DNA of 64,000 bases from Bradyrhizobium sp. 170 (GTDB taxonomy: Bacteria; Pseudomonadota; Alphaproteobacteria; Rhizobiales; Xanthobacteraceae): NCBI RefSeq assembly GCF_023101085.1, contig NZ_CP064703.1:310001-374000 (forward strand), written 5' to 3'. Every line of letters starts with the position of its first letter. The stretch's first letter is position 1. Both the position numbers and the translations under genes were made by a program. The notes beneath the pieces were generated by a model. It saw only the letters and a program-made list of their open reading frames with translations, searched no databases and was not told the origin of the DNA. Shown piece after piece: positions 20,692 to 28,399 of the stretch.

Positions 20692-20829
20692 GGACTAGGC
20701 TAAGCATTTGGTGCCGAGAATCGCTCAAAGATGTAAGTAAGAGTACGACCATAGGCCGCGGCGACACAAGGGCGCGACCGAGCCTAGTTCAAGCGCGCTC
20801 GGCGTCTTGTCAGGGGGAAGAACCAGCTG

Positions 20830-20943
20830 ATGAATTTCGAACGCTTTTGTGGCATGGCCTCCGGCATCAAATATGCGGTCGAGAAAGGTTGGCTCGACCT
20901 GCATGTGAGCGGAACGTTCGTGAGATTGCTGACGAGAGAATGA
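20830..20943 (+). CDS. 37-residue ORF coupled to the protease gene
   Basis: The reading frame encodes MNFERFCGMASGIKYAVEKG and continues WLDLHVSGTFVRLLTRE before TGA. GGGGGAAG lies 10 nt upstream of the ATG. Its stop overlaps the protease start (ATGA), which suggests translational coupling. The C-terminal part resembles the tail of small alphaproteobacterial hypothetical proteins (KGWLxLHxSGTYV), so it could be either a complete small protein or a remnant. Confidence 0.45.
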   Translation: MNFERFCGMASGIKYAVEKGWLDLHVSGTFVRLLTRE

Positions 20944-21829
20944 TGCAATTGAGCCTCCCAGACTATGCGACCCGCTTTGACACGCTGTCGCTATCCGCGT
21001 GCTTTCTCAAGCTGAAGGGGGTTGGCAACGAACCACGCCAGGCGACAGGCTTTTTCTGGCGTCTGGACAGCAAAGTGTTTCTGATTACGAATTGGCACGT
21101 TGTAACCGGCATCAACATGATGGACGGCAAGCCAATCGGCAACGGCTGGGTGCCCGAGCGAATTGAGCTGAGTTACTTCGAGCGCCAGATCGCCAACAAT
21201 CCGTCAATTCCATCGGACCCCTCGATGCGCACCGGTCTAGTGCCGACGGTGCACGTCCCGCTCTACGAGGACTTTCACAGCCCATTTTGGATTCAGCATC
21301 CGATGGCGTTCGAATGGAACGTTGATCTTGTCGCTCTGGAACTCGACAATCTTCCAGATCAGAGCCGGGTGTTCTGCGTAAACGATATGAACTACGACAG
21401 GTACCTGCACTTTGCAGGTAGCGTTGTGCTTGGCCACGCCCTACCCGAGAGCACTAATGCGTATCCCGTGCCATTTCCGATCTGGAAGCGTGGAAGCATC
21501 GCCAGTGAAATCATTGTTCCATGGAACATGAGCCGGCGTTCTTGATTGACAGTCGAACTTCAAAAGGGATGTCTGGCTCTCCCGTGTTTGCCCGAATCTT
21601 CGGAACCGCCCCCCTAGCTAATTTGACGATCCGTACCGAAAATATCCTGACATCGGAATTTATGGGCATCTATTCCGGTCGTCTCTTCGACGACGAGAAC
21701 AACGCCAGCATTGGGCTTGTCTGGCACCGTCACCTGATTGATGAGTGTTTGCAGTCTCCGGCACAAGGCTCAAGGGACTGGGTTCCAAGTCAATCCATTA
21801 AACTCTTCGAGCCTCTCAAGAGACCATAG
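20940..21829 (+). pseudogene. Trypsin-like serine protease, split by a frameshift
   Basis: The first frame (20940-21545) holds the catalytic His (FLITNWHVVTG) and Asp (NVDLVALEL). The catalytic Ser (SKGMSGSPVFAR) is in another frame (21521-21829). The two halves join near 21520-21545, around GTTCCATGGAACATGAGCC. Together they would form a single chymotrypsin-fold protein of about 295 residues without a signal peptide. A sequencing error, a true inactivating indel or a programmed shift are all possible. The gene is divergent from the kinase and membrane-protein pair. Confidence 0.75.
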
Positions 21830-21846
21830 CTAGTCAGAGGAGAGGG

Positions 21847-21870
21847 GCCCGCCAGCGTGAACCGGCGGGC
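21847..21870 (+). terminator. GC-rich hairpin after the protease gene
   Basis: GCCCGCC and GGCGGGC flank a 10-nt loop, 18 nt beyond the protease stop codon. No clear T-run follows, so the call as terminator is moderate. Confidence 0.45.
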
Positions 21871-22191
21871 GCGAACGTGCAATGATGGGCTTCGTTATGG
21901 GCGGCATATGGGGGCTTGGCCCGATCTCGCATTTCGTGCCCTCTGTGGCAGGCAACCGGTGGCGGGTTCAAAGCCATCCGCCTAGTCCGAAATTCAATTT
22001 TCTCGGAATTTCCGGGGAATTATTTGTCCCGTGAAATCAGGCACAACTCTGCATTTCGAGCCATAAATCTAATTCCCCTTTTATGGGGTGCGCAATCGAC
22101 GGAGCATTTATTGAACGCCGTGTCGATCAACCGAAGGGCGTCCGCAGCGCAGCAGGCGGAAATCGCCTTTTGTCACTCGAAAGTTGAAGCG
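21871..22191. other. Gene-free stretch, probable mobile-element debris
   Basis: No coding sequence is convincing here. An AT-rich part (TTCAATTTTCTCGGAATTTC and AATTCCCCTTTTATGGGG) resembles sequence seen next to integration sites in rhizobial islands, but I cannot assign it. Confidence 0.3.
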
Positions 22192-22193
22192 GT

Positions 22194-22234
22194 GGGGCCC
22201 CAAATAGGGTGGGGTACCTCTGAATAAAAAAATC
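22194..22234. repeat. Left inverted repeat of a 1.76-kb segment
   Basis: GGGGCCCCAAATAGGGTGGG followed by GTACCTCTGAATAAAAAAATC is the imperfect reverse complement of the sequence at 23919-23957. About 36 of 41 positions match. Confidence 0.75.
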
Positions 22235-22574
22235 AGCGCTTCCGCTTCTTCATTCTGACGCCGGCACCGCCCCCGTTCTCGGCGATGAACTCGATGCCAG
22301 CCTTTTCCAAGGCACTTACAAGAGCGGTACCCGTCTCTGCTCGGCCACCCAGATCGCCGTCGGCGGACTCAAGTCTCTTGATCGTTGGCGTCGAAACACC
22401 CGACTTCTCAGCGAGATCATCTTGCGACCAGCCAATCAAAGCCCGGGCCGCCCTAATGGGTTTACTCCGGAAATCGCGGCGTTCGCCGCGCTTTCCCCCT
22501 TCATCGCAACCATCATCATTCGATCCGCCATCTTGTGCGGAGCGTGACGGCCGCGCGCCGTTGGAGATTACCAC
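22233..22574 (-). CDS. XRE-family HTH transcriptional regulator
   Basis: The C-terminal 74 residues are a clear lambda-repressor-type HTH: ARALIGWSQDDLAEKSGVST, then IKRLESADGDLGGRA and GIEFIAENGGGAGVR, a family very common in rhizobia. The start is unresolved. The frame is open to 22709 but the extra N-terminus has no family likeness; a GTG near 22574 is used here. Just before the HTH there is GGAG placed 7 nt from an ATT codon (22457), so a very short form with a rare start is also possible. The gene ends at the left inverted repeat. Confidence 0.7.
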   Translation of the reverse strand: MVISNGARPSRSAQDGGSNDDGCDEGGKRGERRDFRSKPIRAARALIGWSQDDLAEKSGVSTPTIKRLESADGDLGGRAETGTALVSALEKAGIEFIAENGGGAGVRMKKRKR

Positions 22575-22624
22575 ATGTTGCAGTTGCCTGAACCCCGCCG
22601 ACGTCAACGGCGCCCAGCACACCA

Positions 22625-22756
22625 GCCGGCGCCGCGGCGCTACTGCAGTATATTCTGGATAACGATCTGACGGACGACAAGAACTATTGGCATATGACGG
22701 CGCTCGCAACTCTGGCCGAGGCGCTTAATGCAATGCCGGGCGAGGTCCGCTCATGA
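22625..22756 (+). pseudogene. Gene fragment ending at the 22753 start
   Basis: In frame, the sequence reads LLQYILDNDLTDDKNYWHMT and then ALATLAEALNAMPGEVRS before TGA. It looks protein-like but has no start codon before an internal ATG at 22694, and the stop overlaps the next ATG (ATGA). It is probably the C-terminal remnant of a gene coupled to its downstream neighbour. Confidence 0.35.
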
Positions 22757-23025
22757 AGATCACCAGCATCGACAAGCCCAAGCAGGGCACCGCCATCTGG
22801 AGCGGCAGCGCATCGATCGGCAAGCGCCGCCTTATATGGTTCTACTCTCCCTGCCAGTGGCTTCACGTCCAGGAGCAGGATCACATAAACCCGAAATGCT
22901 GGATGAACATTGAACCGCCGAGCGGCGCTAAGGATGCCGTGTTGCGAGCGATCCGGAAGACGCGACCGCCATCCCCCCATCCATTTTTTCGGGAGTCCAA
23001 GCTGCAGGCTGGAGTTGGAAAATGA
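22753..23025 (+). CDS. Hypothetical protein (90 aa)
   Basis: This is a small protein with a beta-rich N-terminal half (TAIWSGSASIGKRRLIWFYS) and a basic C-terminus. GAGG lies 6 nt before the ATG. It lies inside the segment bounded by inverted repeats and ends at a strong hairpin. No family is recognised. Confidence 0.45.
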   Translation: MKITSIDKPKQGTAIWSGSASIGKRRLIWFYSPCQWLHVQEQDHINPKCWMNIEPPSGAKDAVLRAIRKTRPPSPHPFFRESKLQAGVGK

Positions 23026-23030
23026 CAATA

Positions 23031-23066
23031 AAGCCCCCGCCATCTTTTGTAGATCGGCGGGGGCTT
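23031..23066. terminator. Bidirectional hairpin terminator
   Basis: AAGCCCCCGCC and GGCGGGGGCTT flank a 14-nt loop. The hairpin lies exactly between the stop codons of the convergent genes ending at 23025 and 23069. Confidence 0.8.
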
Positions 23067-23068
23067 AG

Positions 23069-23365
23069 CTAATCGTCTGACGGTCGTTGGCCGATCTTCG
23101 CGGTTAGCTCGGCAATCTTCCTCGAGTCCTTCGCCTTGATCGCTTTCCGCAACTCCTTCAATTCGTCTTGGCCAAAAGCCTCTTTCTTGCGGTTTTGCTT
23201 CGACTGGCCGGCGCGAGGAGCCGCAGCTAGGGCCGGTACCGCGGGTAGGCTGCCCCTCGGGACTACTGGCTTCTCGATCGATCGTCCCCGCTTGGGATCG
23301 GCTCGGGAGACTCTCGCAGCTTCTCGAGCTTTACGATCACGCTCCTCCAGCCACTGTTCCCACAT
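23069..23365 (-). CDS. Hypothetical basic protein (98 aa)
   Basis: The protein is Lys/Arg-rich. Its N-terminal helix is charged (MWEQWLEERDRKAREAAR), the middle is a Pro/Ala-rich linker, and the C-terminal helix (KELRKAIKAKDSRKIAELTA) looks like a coiled-coil or short binding helix. ATG 23365 has GAGG 7 nt upstream; a TTG at 23425 is the longer alternative. No family is recognised. It ends at the shared terminator. Confidence 0.5.
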   Translation of the reverse strand: MWEQWLEERDRKAREAARVSRADPKRGRSIEKPVVPRGSLPAVPALAAAPRAGQSKQNRKKEAFGQDELKELRKAIKAKDSRKIAELTAKIGQRPSDD

Positions 23366-23436
23366 CCTCAAACCTCGATGCAATTCACTTTCACCGGCCC
23401 GTTGCTGCGTGTCTTGGCCGATCAAGCCTGACGCTG

Positions 23437-23812
23437 CTATCTGAAGCGCGCCACGATGAATAATATGCAGCGCATATAGTCGATTGAACTTTCTCCCTGG
23501 TCGCCCCTCTCCCGTTGCTGTTCATGCTCATCGAGCAAGGCCAGCTCGGCTTGGATGAGATGCGATGAAGGATAGTATCCGTGGGCCTCGCGGTACTTAA
23601 CCGCCTTATTGACGACCTCCTGCATCTGACGAAGCAGCTCGTACGGTTTTCCGGCTCCCGGAACCACACGAAGGACATTAGCGGCGCATTCTCGCAGCGC
23701 GCAGGAGAAGTCGCCGTTCGTCTTCCTGGTCGCGTTGCTGCTCGCGGTCTTTCTGCTGCCGCCCCTGCTCTTCCTTGTCTGGTCCGCCGCCGTCGATGAC
23801 CTTGAAGGACAT
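23437..23812 (-). pseudogene. Hypothetical protein gene broken by a +1 frameshift
   Basis: An ATG at 23812 opens a frame reading MSFKVIDGGGPDKEEQGRQQ with a Gln/Arg/Asp-rich tail that stops at 23678. The neighbouring frame continues without a break into GAGKPYELLRQMQEVVNKAV and further to 23437. Joining them near 23695 gives a single protein of about 124 residues, so one base change has split the gene. The full-length family is unknown to me. Confidence 0.55.
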
Positions 23813-23918
23813 CGGCCCCTCCCATGTTAATTGGCTGGGAGCGTGCCTTCCAAATCGTCACCTGCCAAGCCCTACAACATTGGGAACAGGCTTGACCCAG
23901 GCCAAAAGCCCGCGCCTA

Positions 23919-23957
23919 GATTTTTATTCTGAAGTACCCCACCCCATTTGGAGCCCC
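23919..23957. repeat. Right inverted repeat of the 1.76-kb segment
   Basis: GATTTTTATTCTGAAGTACC followed by CCACCCCATTTGGAGCCCCA mirrors the sequence at 22194-22234 in inverted orientation. Confidence 0.75.
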
Positions 23958-24019
23958 AACCCGCAAACTTGCGAGCCGCAAAAGGCCTATTGCAGCGAGC
24001 CGGGAGTGTCGGCGTTTCG

Positions 24020-24859
24020 CTAAGAGGCAACCACTGCCCGAGGGAGGGAGGCTGAAGCATCCTCGACTGGCGCCACAATCGGAGCGTCGTCTACGGATTT
24101 GGCAGTAGGCCCCTTCTTCCGGGTTGCGGCTCGTTGGAGCCGTCTGATGTTCTGAAGTGCTGCCTTCGCTTCGTCTCCATCCACCAGATCACGCTTCAGA
24201 ACCTCTTCGCGCAAAAGCGATCTGAGATAGTCTACTTCAACCTTTACTCCGGAACTCATTCGACGAATTTCACGTCGCAAGACTTCCAAGATAAAATCGG
24301 TTTGCAAGACCGCTGCCACAGTGAACTTGTTAGTCACCTGCTTTTGGAGCAGAAATTCGGCCATAGAGCCCTTTGAAAAACCCTCGCGGCTCAGATTACC
24401 GAAGCACTCAAGAGCGTCCGGGCTCCTAGCGCTCGTTCCGATCGCATCCAACTCGCAAACGAGAATCTTTTCGATAGGCTGGCCGAAGTGAACTTTGTAG
24501 ACCCGCCATTGGGCACCGTTTGTCAGAACGACCCACTCAATGCCTTCGTTGGCAGCATAGTCGATCGCCTGCTTGACATGGGCATCCTTGAGTTCGATGC
24601 CTATGGCCTTTACTTCGATTAGGAACCGGATTTCTTCATCAACTTTTACGGCCAAATCCACGTATGTACCGCGGATCGCGTACTGGCTCGTGATATGAAG
24701 ATATTTGTCGTAGCCGCAAATCTCGGAGAGCATATCGTTGATTACGGTGACGGTGTCAGCTTCGCTGACGTCCCGCTTTTGCAAACTAGCCAGAATGCTC
24801 TGATATTTTTTCAGCTGCGTTGTGATACGCGCCGACACTTTCGCTGATAATTTCGCCAT
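24020..24859 (-). CDS. HsdR N-terminal-like nuclease-fold protein
   Basis: The 279-residue protein has the type I restriction enzyme R N-terminal domain (HSDR_N_2) at about residues 25-140. The sequence YAIRGTYVDLAVKVDEEIRF followed by LIEVKAIG contains the D...E-x-K core of the PD-(D/E)xK fold. No helicase domain follows; the C-terminal part is helical with a Ser/Ala tail. Proteins of this kind may be stand-alone nucleases or regulators. ATG 24859 is preceded by GGGGG; a start 30 bp upstream is possible. No hsdM or hsdS is nearby. Confidence 0.78.
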   Translation of the reverse strand: MAKLSAKVSARITTQLKKYQSILASLQKRDVSEADTVTVINDMLSEICGYDKYLHITSQYAIRGTYVDLAVKVDEEIRFLIEVKAIGIELKDAHVKQAIDYAANEGIEWVVLTNGAQWRVYKVHFGQPIEKILVCELDAIGTSARSPDALECFGNLSREGFSKGSMAEFLLQKQVTNKFTVAAVLQTDFILEVLRREIRRMSSGVKVEVDYLRSLLREEVLKRDLVDGDEAKAALQNIRRLQRAATRKKGPTAKSVDDAPIVAPVEDASASLPRAVVAS

Positions 24860-25077
24860 GCCTGCCCCCGAGAAAATTGTGTTGAGCATCCTGCAACTTT
24901 ACGGCGAGGGCAATAGTTAATTCGACTAAAGCTTAATGGCCCGCCCCTTGTGAATGCGCGTCTAGTTCTTCGATTTCCTGACCATTCGCATGAGCCGTCA
25001 CCTAAGCAAGGTCTCGCATGATGGCTTCTTGGACTGCTACCACCCGTACTTTCCCGGGATAAGCCGAGATCGGCCCC
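24860..25077. other. Intergenic region between HsdR-N-like gene and repeat lipoprotein
   Basis: No gene is visible. It is divergent, so it should hold two promoters, and it ends in the 14-bp tandem repeats. Confidence 0.4.
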
Positions 25078-25133
25078 AGCTTGCTGGGATCAGCTTGCTG
25101 GGATCAGGTTGCTGGGATCAGGTTGCTGGGATC
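25078..25133. repeat. Four tandem 14-bp repeats
   Basis: The unit AG(C/G)TTGCTGGGATC occurs four times head to tail, ending about 60 bp before the lipoprotein start codon. It lies in the likely promoter or leader of that gene and could vary in copy number. Confidence 0.85.
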
Positions 25134-25196
25134 AGGAGAGGATTGTGCTGGCTCCCATAAACAACCGATGCTCTAATGCGGAGGGGGAAGTTGGGG

Positions 25197-26228
25197 ATGC
25201 GCGACTGGCGAACATTCTTGTGGTCTCTGTCGTTATTGGCGGCAGTGCTTAGTGGCTGCGCGACCAAGCCGCCCCTTGCTCGGGAGGAGACGGCCGTAGT
25301 TCAGCAAGCGGCTACACCAATCACTCCTCAGGTCGCCAGGGCCGAGCAACCTCCCGATCGAAGCCAGGTCACGGCGGTTCCAATCCAGCCAAGTCCTGGA
25401 CCGCCTGCTCAGGCCGTAGACCCTCCGTCCACCACGTACAGCTCGGAATACGTGAGCAATCTCCGAGCATGCCTTGCCGGGTTCTACGGCTGCAGGCGAG
25501 AAGCGCTCGCGGGAGAGGACATTGCAAAGGTCTCGGTGATCGATCGGGAGCGAAATTACAGCGCCTGTATGGCCGGGTATTCCAACTGTTCGCCTTCAAG
25601 CCTTACACCAGACCAACAACTTCGCGTCACTGCGTCGAATAATGAACGTAACCTGCGCGCCTGCTTGGCAGGATATTCGAATTGTCAGCCTACAAGCCTT
25701 ACAGCCGAACAGCGTGTAGCAACTGATGCCCGCGCCCGTGAGCGCATTCTGGCCGCCTGTCTTCAAGGTTATTCCACTTGCAGTGAGGAAGGTCTTTCGC
25801 CAGACGAAAAGCTGTCGGTTAGCGCGCGAAGGGCCGAAAGAAACTTTTCGTCGTGCCTGTCGGGATACTCGTCTTGTAAGTTAGAGGACCTGTCGCCGGA
25901 GCAGCGAAGCAAGGTTGCGGCAAGCAACTATGAGCGAAATCTCTCCAGATGCCTGAGTGGCTCGCCCACATGCAAACTAGAAGAACTTGCGGCGACCGAC
26001 CTAGAGAAAGTTCGGAAGGGACGGGAAGAAGCCGCGGCAAGAACGGCGTCGCCGTCAGTGGGTACTTCGGTCCCAACGTACGTCCCAAGCGGACCGGGAT
26101 GCGCAGAAAACGGCTCCTGTTATGGGGACGTAAGCACAATAACCGGGCTGCCGAAGACGATTGCGGTTAGCGGATACTATAGGCGCAACGGCACGTACGT
26201 CCGCGGCCATTACCGAAGCCGTAGATAG
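25197..26228 (+). CDS. Lipoprotein with six 32-residue CX6C repeats
   Basis: The protein has 343 residues. A signal peptide ends in a lipobox (LSGC), so it is probably anchored to a membrane. After a Pro/Gln-rich linker (about 30-90), six tandem 32-residue repeats follow, each with a CLxGYxxC core (cysteines six residues apart) and ending in an ER pair, as in NLRACLAGYSNC and NFSSCLSGYSSC. A tail with another cysteine pair leads to GYYRRNGTYVRGHYRSRR, a C-terminal motif common in Bradyrhizobium secreted proteins. ATG 25197 is preferred to 25176 because the signal peptide begins there. The function is unknown. Confidence 0.8.
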   Translation: MRDWRTFLWSLSLLAAVLSGCATKPPLAREETAVVQQAATPITPQVARAEQPPDRSQVTAVPIQPSPGPPAQAVDPPSTTYSSEYVSNLRACLAGFYGCRREALAGEDIAKVSVIDRERNYSACMAGYSNCSPSSLTPDQQLRVTASNNERNLRACLAGYSNCQPTSLTAEQRVATDARARERILAACLQGYSTCSEEGLSPDEKLSVSARRAERNFSSCLSGYSSCKLEDLSPEQRSKVAASNYERNLSRCLSGSPTCKLEELAATDLEKVRKGREEAAARTASPSVGTSVPTYVPSGPGCAENGSCYGDVSTITGLPKTIAVSGYYRRNGTYVRGHYRSRR

Positions 26229-26273
26229 AATGCAGAAAAGAGGAGCTCGCAGCGTGGCACTGAGGAGGGAATC

Positions 26274-26756
26274 ATGACCGCTACGCCGATTTATAGGGCG
26301 TTTGCTCTTGGGCTGTTCCGGTCGTCAGTCTTCTTCATTTGTGCGGTGGTTGCCTTCTCTCAGCGAGAGGACCGCACCGGCACGATCCTCTTGATGATAG
26401 TGTTCTTGCTTGACGTAGCGTCGTACCAGATCGTGCAGGTCGTCACCATTTCGAACGAAAGTGTTTACGCGCGTGTTTGGGCTGACACACTCACCAACCG
26501 ACTATTCTATGAAAAGCTTTTCGAGAAGATTCGTGAGCGCGAGTATGTGGATGTAGACGCCCTGTTTAAAGAAGCCACAAAATCTTCTGTGGCAGATGTA
26601 AAGGTATTTTTGAAGGATACGACCGTCTGGTCAGAATGGGGCGGCTTCAAGCAAACCCTTGCGGGGATCTGGAGCTTCCTCTGGCTATGGATCAGCTACG
26701 GTATCTTCTACGGTGTCGCCGGGTGGATGGGGACCGCAATGAGGTCATCGTTCTGA
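26274..26756 (+). CDS. Small membrane protein (160 aa)
   Basis: There are two N-terminal membrane segments (about 8-28 and 37-58) and one or two C-terminal ones (about 128-155). Between them is a soluble charged stretch (YEKLFEKIREREYVDVDALF). GAGGG precedes the ATG. It follows the repeat lipoprotein by 45 bp on the same strand and may be co-transcribed. No family is recognised. Confidence 0.65.
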   Translation: MTATPIYRAFALGLFRSSVFFICAVVAFSQREDRTGTILLMIVFLLDVASYQIVQVVTISNESVYARVWADTLTNRLFYEKLFEKIREREYVDVDALFKEATKSSVADVKVFLKDTTVWSEWGGFKQTLAGIWSFLWLWISYGIFYGVAGWMGTAMRSSF

Positions 26757-26805
26757 CCAATGGGCTACCAAGCTTCCTAACAGTTCAAACGAACGAACAA
26801 TGCTT

Positions 26806-27579
26806 CTAGAACATCACACCCTGGCCGAAGTCGTCTTGCCGCACCACCCCGTTAATTAGCCATGTATCCTGATGGAGTGAGTGCGTGCCCATTGCCAGCA
26901 GCATACCCTTGGCCGGGTACTCCTGACCAAATACGCGGTACATGTCATCCAGCGCTCGTTGCTCTCCGTATTCCCTGGACCAGTTGTGATACGTGGCCTC
27001 AATCTCCCAATCCTGGCAGGTCCCCTCGCGGATCCCGTCGTCGGTCCGATATCGGTATTTGAAATTGTACGGGCAGGGATTGTAGTTGTTGGTCACTTGC
27101 TTTGCGAAGAGGTCGTCCTGCGCGCGGATTGACTCGAACAACTGTTTTTCGGCCGCAATTTCCTTCGTGTCCTTCTTCTCAACCTTGAAAGCAATAATTT
27201 CGGGCCGCAGTAGTGCGAAGCTTCGACCGGCCTGCCGTTCCCGCGCCAAACTTGTCACAACAGCCTTCGTGAGGAATCGGCTTCGTTCTGATTTTCTGAG
27301 CTGGCCTACAATCTCAATGGACTGTTGATCCACCCGACGGCTCTCGGCTCGTTTGTCGTCGTTGGGCAGCCGCCAGTTGAACTTTATTCGATCCCAGCGC
27401 CCGAACTTCTTTGATTGCTCCAGTGTTCGGAATGACACCGGATACAGTCTGAGCCAATTGCCGTAGAGGTCAATTCCGGCACAACAGACCGTCTCACCGT
27501 GGCGGCGGCCAACCTGCGGGGCCGCCTTCACGATCACAACGGCTTCGGTGCTACCCGATGTGGGCGGGTGGCCTGTCAT
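26806..27579 (-). CDS. Conserved hypothetical protein, DuOB-like, partner of DUF488
   Basis: The protein has 257 residues. The N-terminal half (TVCCAGIDLYGNWLRLYPVS followed by FRTLEQSKKFGRWD) resembles proteins annotated as dual-OB-domain (DuOB). The C-terminal half holds NPCPYNFKYRYRTDDG and a TCQDWEIE segment. Its start overlaps the end of the DUF488 gene by 29 bp, which suggests that the two products are made together and may act in one complex. The family name is from memory and uncertain. Confidence 0.6.
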   Translation of the reverse strand: MTGHPPTSGSTEAVVIVKAAPQVGRRHGETVCCAGIDLYGNWLRLYPVSFRTLEQSKKFGRWDRIKFNWRLPNDDKRAESRRVDQQSIEIVGQLRKSERSRFLTKAVVTSLARERQAGRSFALLRPEIIAFKVEKKDTKEIAAEKQLFESIRAQDDLFAKQVTNNYNPCPYNFKYRYRTDDGIREGTCQDWEIEATYHNWSREYGEQRALDDMYRVFGQEYPAKGMLLAMGTHSLHQDTWLINGVVRQDDFGQGVMF

Positions 27580-28063
27580 TAGAGGATATTCGCCCTCCCG
27601 AAACGCTGCCTGAAATCACTGGTGCAGCATTCAAATGAACAAGACTGAATTTCCCACCCCGCGTCATCGACTCAGCAACGATGCAGCGATGGCAATTTGT
27701 GTGATCCTGTTCAAAGCAGAGCAAGCACGCAACTGATTTTGAGGCCGCCGAAACAGCTTCTTCCAGCGCTTGCTGCGCTGCAGTAGTTAACATATGAGAG
27801 TTGAATATTCGGCGGAAGTCAGAGAAGCGGCGTTCGCGCGCCGCTATTCGCCCGGCCTTGGGGTCGCCCAGCCCCTTTAGGTGAAGATATCCGAGGCCGG
27901 CGCCTTCAAGGCCCCGACATAGGGATGTCTTCGAGAACCCCGGCTTGCGGGAGAGGGGAAGGTCGCGAACGTCGATCAAGAGTTCGATCCCATTGCGACG
28001 AAGGATGGAAAACAGGTGGGCCGGCGTAGTGCCCTCATAGCCGATCGTAAACAGTTTTTTCAT
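27551..28063 (-). CDS. DUF488 family protein
   Basis: The 170-residue protein shows the DUF488 hallmarks: LFTIGYEG at the N-terminus, LLIDVRDLPLSRKPGFSK, and the late CLLCFEQDHTNCHR with conserved Cys and His. GGAGGC lies 6 nt before the ATG. The family is often found in accessory regions; its chemistry is unknown to me. It is the first gene of an overlapping pair with the DuOB-like gene. Confidence 0.82.
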   Translation of the reverse strand: MKKLFTIGYEGTTPAHLFSILRRNGIELLIDVRDLPLSRKPGFSKTSLCRGLEGAGLGYLHLKGLGDPKAGRIAARERRFSDFRRIFNSHMLTTAAQQALEEAVSAASKSVACLLCFEQDHTNCHRCIVAESMTRGGKFSLVHLNAAPVISGSVSGGRISSNDRPPAHIG

Positions 28064-28150
28064 TGTAAGCCTCCAGCCCCGGCGCTTGAATCATGTTCGC
28101 AAGAGATTAACAACCCTGAGTGACTAAGGCCGAAACCTAAAGGCTCAATT

Positions 28151-28399
28151 TCATTTTACGGGACCGGCTTGGACCACCTCGCGCATTTCGTTGATAAGCG
28201 CCGCAATCTGGCGACGGTGCTGGATCGAGCTGGCCGAATACCGACCATGCTTGAAAGCGTTCTGGTTGCCCTTCGGTGCTCCAGGAGATGGCCCGCCGTG
28301 CATCCGGCACCGGCCGTTAGGCATTCCCGGGGACTGGCAGGGCTTGCCGCTTCTGGTTCGCGCACCGCATCTCGGGGCCCTTTGCATATCCAACAGCAT
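28151..28399 (-). CDS. Small HGGxS-type Cys/His protein
   Basis: The 82-residue protein has the pattern CGARTRSGKPCQSPGMPNGR followed by CRMHGGPSPGAPKGNQNAFK, with three Cys and a His that could bind zinc. Such proteins are common in rhizobial prophage-like regions and are labelled HGGxSTG-type. Its first 28 codons overlap the end of the upstream gene in another frame. Confidence 0.65.
   Translation of the reverse strand: MLLDMQRAPRCGARTRSGKPCQSPGMPNGRCRMHGGPSPGAPKGNQNAFKHGRYSASSIQHRRQIAALINEMREVVQAGPVK

Noticed and set aside
22233..22709. XRE regulator with 158 residues from the first possible start
   Set aside because: Only the last 74 residues are HTH-like; the first 50 codons are basic noise, so a shorter protein is more likely.
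25078..25133. Possible CRISPR array
   Set aside because: The repeats are 14 bp, directly abutting with no spacers, and no cas gene is in the window.
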